This document shows positions 58,825 through 64,000 of a stretch of DNA of 64,000 nt, one piece after another (the stretch's first letter is position 1; the number at the start of each line of letters is the position of its first letter). Below the pieces are notes generated by a model that did no database searches, was not told where the DNA came from, and worked only from the letters and a program-made list of their open reading frames with translations. Location of the stretch: assembly GCA_039881145.1 (NCBI GenBank), contig JAYKKI010000090.1:8597501-8661500 (forward strand), in the 5' to 3' direction. This DNA comes from Druceiella hillmani. Its lineage: Eukaryota > Arthropoda > Insecta > Lepidoptera > Hepialidae. A program made the position numbers and the translations under genes.

Positions 58825-60325
58825 TTGGATAATGAAAAGTGGGTGAAAATTTCCTTTCAAGGTTTAACTCTAATACATACTTTGACGAATAAATTTGTGG
58901 AACTTAACACAATTTATAAAAGTGAAGAGGTGGAAACAATCGAAGACGCACGGGATGTTCAGTTACTGAGAGTATGTTGAGATACTCGGCCTTATCGCTC
59001 TCGCTAGTTGACTTCCGTATATGTTTTGCATTAGGGCGCGCCGTAAGTATTATCACTTCAGAATTATGGACTTCATTTTTTTCAATTCAACGAAACAAAT
59101 TATAAATGAAGTACCACACGCAATAAGAACCATTTTTTATTGAAACAAGTTAAGTCACTTACTCATAGTACTTAATGCGTTGAAATAAAAAAAAAGAATA
59201 AAATGTAATATATTTCATGTGAGAACCCTCCTCGTTCAATAATTTAAAAAACTCATCACGTTCGTAATTCACAGTACTTTCTGAAATGTCCTGCCAATAG
59301 CAAATTTTCCTAAAAATATTACTCTTTTCCGTAAAAAAATTAATTAAAAAATTTTGATGTCAATTTATACAATATTTCTAGCATAACTATATCAAAATTA
59401 ATAATCAAAGGATCAAGGGAGAACTTTACAAAGAACGCAATCATTTCGCATAATTTATATTTCTCTTCACAAGTCCTAAACGTGAAAAAAATTTGGAGTG
59501 AAAAGAATTTGTTTCAAAAAGAATGCAACAACTTGTATAAATTATACATATCATTACATCAATTCTAATTATAATCGGTAAATTTAATTTCCTCAGTTTC
59601 TATTTGCGTAAATTTTGCAAGACTTATTTTAAATTTAAACAACGTATGTAACTACGTGAAATTCGTGTAAATTCGACATTAAATGATAAAACTAAGAGGC
59701 TTATTTGGATTTTCTTGTTTATTGCAAATAGAAATGAATGGGTTATCATTATCTTTCTATATATCTATGGTTATTATAAGTTTCTGAGTTGAATCATTAT
59801 TTGCTTTTTAAATTAATGCGTAGACGATTCTTAATATGTCGACAAATTTAATGAAATCAACTTAATATGTAATCGAAAAATTATCTTGTTGACATACATT
59901 TACCCAGGTTGGAATTTAAAGAAAAAAATAGAAGCCTTTAATTATTAATGTCTAGTTACGAAAAAAATATATGATTATATTTGCGTAACGAGGCATTTTA
60001 TATGATTTCGGAGCAACATTTTACCAGCAAAAGATTTTGAATAAGCTTATCTGATTAAAATCACAATTAAGAAACTTTCACCACGCTCTTATTTTCCCTC
60101 CTTACAGCAAATTTCGTAACTCATTTTTCACCCATTTCTGATTATTGTCGCATATATTTAAAGCTTTTCAAAATTTTATAATTATACTGAAAATCCAATA
60201 ATATGGCACCATTGATCAAATATGATAATTGAGGAGAAGGTGATCAGAGGAACTTTGTATTAGTCTAAAAAACCCGCCGAATTTAAGCTCGCTTGAATTT
60301 TCTCAGCCTATGATGATTGCAGATG
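58825..60325. other. AT-rich non-coding stretch
   Basis: 58920-59050 is GC-elevated with a short frame (EEVETIEDARDVQLLRVC, then a stop) and a TATAAAAG upstream. Not called. The remainder shows nothing. Confidence 0.4.
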
Positions 60326-60328
60326 AAC

Positions 60329-60440
60329 TTCTCAATGGTTAATAGCAAACCTATCAAGTTATTTGACTCGACTCAATGAGCTTTTTGCAATGGTTAATGA
60401 GTCGGGTCCTGTGACTGATCTCGATGAGCTATATGTTCAC
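60329..60440 (+). repeat. Two-copy tandem repeat, unit about 50 bp
   Basis: CTCAATGGTTAATAG...GACTCGACTCAATGAGCT is followed by TGCAATGGTTAATGAG...GACTGATCTCGATGAGCT. Confidence 0.7.
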
Positions 60441-60444
60441 GTAT

Positions 60445-61590
60445 TGTAACGAAGAGTGTCTTATAGGTGATCACCAAAACTTCTCGAGTTGGGATTCATT
60501 TATCTCCATGATTCCTTTGATCACGAAAGAGTGTTTTATTACCATAAAGTTTATTTATTCTAATTAATATTGCACCTAACTAATTTTTTTTTTAAATAAA
60601 AAACCCTTTCACTGTTATATTACAGAGTAAATTTAAAATTGTTATACACATTGTTATACAATTGTTATATATATTGTGTATACACACAAAAAAATCCAAT
60701 TGAAATTTTAAGAATTTTATTCACTTAATATTAGTTTGATAAACAAAATATATTTTTCTTGAGAAAAAGCGTCAAACGGTTTATACTCAAATATTATGTT
60801 CAAAATAAATATGGCTTACACTGAAGTCCTTACTGAGCGGAGAGAGAAAACAGGTTCGATAATTACCTTTTTACTTTTTATTGCCGTATTTTGTAAAAGC
60901 TTGTTTTTTAAACTATTAATTTATTCAATGATTACTTTATATTGCAAACAATTTGTACAATTTGGTTTTTGTTGAATTCATATGGCCAATCGATTTTGTG
61001 GTTTCCAAGTACAAAATAAAACAAATGTAATCAGAGAAATGTGTCCATATCTCAATTAGTTTTCGAAATATTTCAACTTTAATACAAAATTTAAGCAGTG
61101 AATGCACCCCGAGCGCCACGCGGCATTATCAAAGCGATTAGTAAGTTATACTAACATTCCTATGAAATTAAAATATACGAATATATCACCATATTATTAT
61201 TAAACTGTACAAAGTGAAACTATATTATTATTGAGTTATACTAAAATTTCGGTGAAATCAATAATTATATTCTCCTAATTTGTCTTTCATAATTTTTGTT
61301 ATAATCTTCGGTTCATGCAATATTTAAATAAAAGAATGACCGAGAAAATGTTGAAAATTAAAAAAAATTGTTACTGAAAAACAAGTCCTTTTTCCGTAAT
61401 AAAATTCAAAGTAAAAATGTAACGATTAAAATAAAGCCAATTAAGATAAAATTATTGATTAAATAAACAAAACAAATGAATTACATATTCGTGGCAATGA
61501 ATGTGGAATTCGTTTCATATTGAATTTGAAGTGTGAGAAAATGGTGAAAATTTCATTATCAAACTTCTAATTTTGAATATATTTTGCGTT
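60445..61590. other. AT-rich non-coding stretch
   Basis: A short TTGTTATACA tandem lies at about 60640-60675. Nothing else was seen. Confidence 0.45.
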
Positions 61591-61611
61591 AATTTTGTAG
61601 AAATTCATTAT

Positions 61612-61743
61612 TCACAATTAAATGAAACTACGTAATGTAGTATTATTTCTACTTACTTTAAGTTCTTTACCACGATAGGTCCTAGTAAAGAACTTAAAGT
61701 AAGTAGAATTAATACTACATTACTTAGTTTCATTTAATTGTGA
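61612..61743. repeat. Foldback element, 59-bp arms
   Basis: 61612-61670 is the reverse complement of 61685-61743 with only two mismatches; the loop is 14 nt (CACGATAGGTCCTA). The arm starts TCACAATTAAATGAAAC and contains CTACTTACTTTAAGTTC. A partial relative lies at 50650-50790, so this is a dispersed family (foldback MITE-like) rather than a unique palindrome. Confidence 0.93.
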
Positions 61744-61869
61744 AACTCCTAATTAATAAACAAGTTATATTAAATAATATCATGTAAGCAAACTTTGTAA
61801 AAGTTGAATTGTTTGCAAGCATATTGAAAAAGCTTTCGAAATAAGCCATAAATTAAATTGTGTACACAC

Positions 61870-62003
61870 CTCTCCATAAATTTACCCTTAGCTACGATAT
61901 GAGTATTTAATGGTATTAAACACTTCCTTCTTTCACCCATTTGCCCTTCCCTTTTGATCAATGCACTTGACAAACGACCGGCTACAATCTGTCCGATGTT
62001 AAC
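61870..62003 (-). CDS. Candidate internal coding exon, function unknown
   Basis: On the minus strand a strong 3' splice site (TTCTTTTTTCTCAG, ending at 62004) precedes a 134-nt stretch that is richer in GC than its flanks and ends at GGAGAG before a GTGTGT donor-like site (61864-61869). Only one of the three phases is open. It reads VNIGQIVAGRLSSALIKREG and on to LNTHIVAKGKFMER (44 residues, ends in phase 2). The same frame also stays open beyond both sites, 91 codons in all (61770-62045), from an ATG at 62045 to a stop at 61770. I recognise no domain. Polypyrimidine tract, single open phase and composition support an exon. Lack of any recognised homologue and the AT-rich read-through weigh against it. 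A second acceptor-like site (GGTTTGTTTCAG) lies about 130 nt upstream on the same strand. Confidence 0.33.
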
Positions 62004-62009
62004 CTGAGA

Positions 62010-63425
62010 AAAAAGAACATTCACGTCATATATTGACGTAAACATTTTACTGTCGCACGGAAAAATTGCTGCGACTATCGCCGAGTCTCACTGATCCGAA
62101 TGCTTCTGATGAAAACGTACCAACTGAAACAAACCATAGAATATATGACTGAACATACGCTGATGAAGACGTTAATACTTAGCCCAAGGAGCGCATCTTG
62201 ATGTATGCGCTGAATCAATGAAAAATCGTGGATATGGTTGTCATTGAAGTGGGGTATATTTTTTCAGGTTTCTAATCTAATTAGTATTTAAAGGAAGACA
62301 AATATATTTGATATAAAATTTACTGTGTTTCTATTTTTAAAGTCTATATATTTTTTAAACATACCTTTTATGTTGCTTTTTTTTAAATACTTTGAAACGT
62401 CCTTTCAAGTTTTATATTTTACAACGACAGGAAACTCATTAATATATACAATGCAAAAGATCTGCTAAACAGATAGATTTCACAAAGAATGTTTTTAATT
62501 TTCAATATTTGAACTATTTTCGGGCGTAATAAAATTTGAATTTCACTGTAATTGAATTTCACTGTATTCCTAAACAATAAATCAGTGAATTATTTAAATC
62601 CAGATGAAAATTAATTTATCATTGGCTTTTCCATTATTTACTTTATTTTGTCGTACGGAAATCATATAAACGAATACCATTAAATGCTGTTTTTGGGTTG
62701 AGAAAATGTTCTGTCAGAAAGTGTATTCAATCTTAGCGTAAAAACTTCACTTACATAATTATCAATGGAACATTTTGTAAAACAATAGAGGATAAATATA
62801 ACAGAATACTTAATTTGAAAAGACATTTTTTCACGAAATTGTTTTCATATTTTATGAAACGTAGTCGACTCACAGTTCTCTTCCCCACAGTTTTCGTTCC
62901 GAACTCGACATAAAATAAATAAAGCCGCCCAAGTTTGCCTTGAGCGTTGAAGTTACTTTGTGTGAAGCAAAATTAGCTCCTTTGTCATAAGTTATCGATA
63001 ATGTGGACTAACTAACGCAAGAAGTGAATATTTTCAGTTATAATACCTAATTAAATTAAATGGGCGGACATGTACATATAAGTATTATCATGAATATATA
63101 AAAAATTACAGCTACGCTCCTTCCTCAATAGTCTACGCGAAAGGTTGTAGGAAAACTATAATCTTAAAAAATGTTATAATATGCTTCTTCGAACCTTTTC
63201 TGTATAATTATACGTTCGCTAATTGTTTAATGGTGGAAACCTATTTTTTGGATACTTTTCCGCATACATCTAAAGTTGTACTGCCTATATTCATGAATTT
63301 TTTAAAATAAAATTTCGGACCGTTTATTTTTCTCTCTCAAACGATACTTCGCAATATGTACGGAATTAAAAGAAAATCGAATTTTCCCTGACTTCTGAGT
63401 AATTTTCAATGTTACGTTAATATGC
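62010..63425. other. GC-elevated patch, then AT-rich stretch
   Basis: 62045-62210 is GC-elevated with several open plus and minus frames, including a 50-codon plus frame with MLLMKTYQLKQTIEYM. No frame is preferred. From 62.25 to 63.42 kb nothing is recognised. Confidence 0.35.
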
Positions 63426-63429
63426 TTTA

Positions 63430-63585
63430 TTACTTTGTCAAATGTCAACTTTCCATGTCAAGCGGTTTCGGAGAAAAACGATTGTTACAGATGGTCAGAC
63501 GGACACGTGATTGACATAGTAAGGGTTTTATTTTTTCTTTTCGAGGTACGACATCTTATAAATTACATTTAAATCTAGCTATAAT
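63430..63585 (+). repeat. GGGTTCCG-type dispersed repeat, right end
   Basis: TCAAGCGGTTTCGGAGAAAA ACGATTGTTACAGATGGTCAG ACGGACACGTGATTGACAT AGTAAGGGTTTTATTTTTTC TTTTCGAGGTACGACATC follows the right end of this class (CAGACGGACAGACATGACGA ATCTATAAGGGTTCCGTTTT TTCCTTTTGAGGTACGGAAC). Same orientation as the copy at 52.0-52.6 kb. Confidence 0.6.
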
Positions 63586-63589
63586 TTGT

Positions 63590-64000
63590 TATTCTGAACA
63601 TAAAAAAGGGCCAAATTACAAAGTACATTAAAAAAAAATATTAACCTTTTCCATTTGGTCTTTTTAAATGCATGAATATGTCCCGTATCTATTTATTTAC
63701 TCCAATACGCCAAAAGAATCAACAAATTTTCACAAAAATATACTTGTCACTATATGCGTAAACAGTTTGAGTAATTTCGAAATACTCTGTTGAAATTAAA
63801 AGAAAATAATAGCCGTAAAGCCTTTTTGCGAGCCCTCGCTTCTTGTTAATTACAAAAACTCATCACGTAACTAATTTACTATGCCTTGTGAAATGTTCTG
63901 TTTTTGTTAAAGGTTCACTTAATTTTTCATTAAAAGTGCTAAAACCTAGAAGTTAATGTAATTTTTTACATTTTTACTTTTATAAGATCATTAATAAGGG
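63590..64000. other. AT-rich non-coding stretch
   Basis: Nothing recognisable up to the window end. Confidence 0.5.

Noticed and set aside
58915..58970. TATAAAAG followed by TTCAGTTAC as a core promoter
   Set aside because: The initiator-like sequence is about 45 bp from the TATA box, too far for the usual 25-33 bp spacing, and TATAAA is common by chance here.

Overview
The window looks like non-coding nuclear DNA from an arthropod, most likely an insect. It is very AT-rich throughout. It carries many long (TA)n microsatellites, decayed transposable elements and tRNA-derived SINEs. No protein gene can be called with confidence, and I see no rRNA, intact tRNA, CRISPR array, bacterial operon or viral genome. 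Dispersed repeats that carry a CCGGCCAAGTG...GGGTTCCGTAC signature or a CAGACGGAC-type motif resemble repeats I know from Lepidoptera and related insects. That is a weak hint from memory, not an identification. The window is best read as a large intron or an intergenic region.

Layout. 0-10 kb: quiet AT-rich DNA with one SINE copy, a 31-bp perfect hairpin, a (TA)n block, a possible terminal exon near 7.2 kb (minus strand), a frameshifted pipsqueak-type helix-turn-helix relic near 8.7 kb and a decayed 22-24 bp minisatellite at 9.8-10.0 kb. 10.3-10.8 kb: a GC-elevated island with open frames, including a 51-residue ATG frame. 13-19 kb: hairpins, a SINE abutting a (TA)n tract and a small GC island. 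21.6-34 kb: three diverged, same-orientation copies of a segment of several kb. Between the first two sits a 2.6 kb DNA transposon with long terminal inverted repeats and a dead DUF4817/DDE transposase, inserted in a (TA)n tract. 34-42 kb: hairpins, a G12 run, and a second duplicated segment (37.6-38.8 and 40.5-41.6 kb). 44.9-50.6 kb: a third duplicated segment (44.95-46.2 and 49.15-50.64 kb) with (TA)n tracts and a tRNA-like sequence added to one copy. 52-64 kb: a CCGGCCAAGTG-type element, two RTE-like LINE tails in tandem, a diverged satellite of about 1 kb (57.8-58.8 kb), a 59-bp-arm foldback element (61.6 kb) and a candidate internal exon on the minus strand (61.9-62.0 kb).

What unites the window is repeat turnover rather than a pathway: tandem segmental duplications at 3-4 kb periods, foldback hairpins with short loops and unrelated arms, and mobile elements associated with TA microsatellites. 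The coding candidates are short, recognised mainly by local GC content and splice-like signals, and need transcript or homology support.
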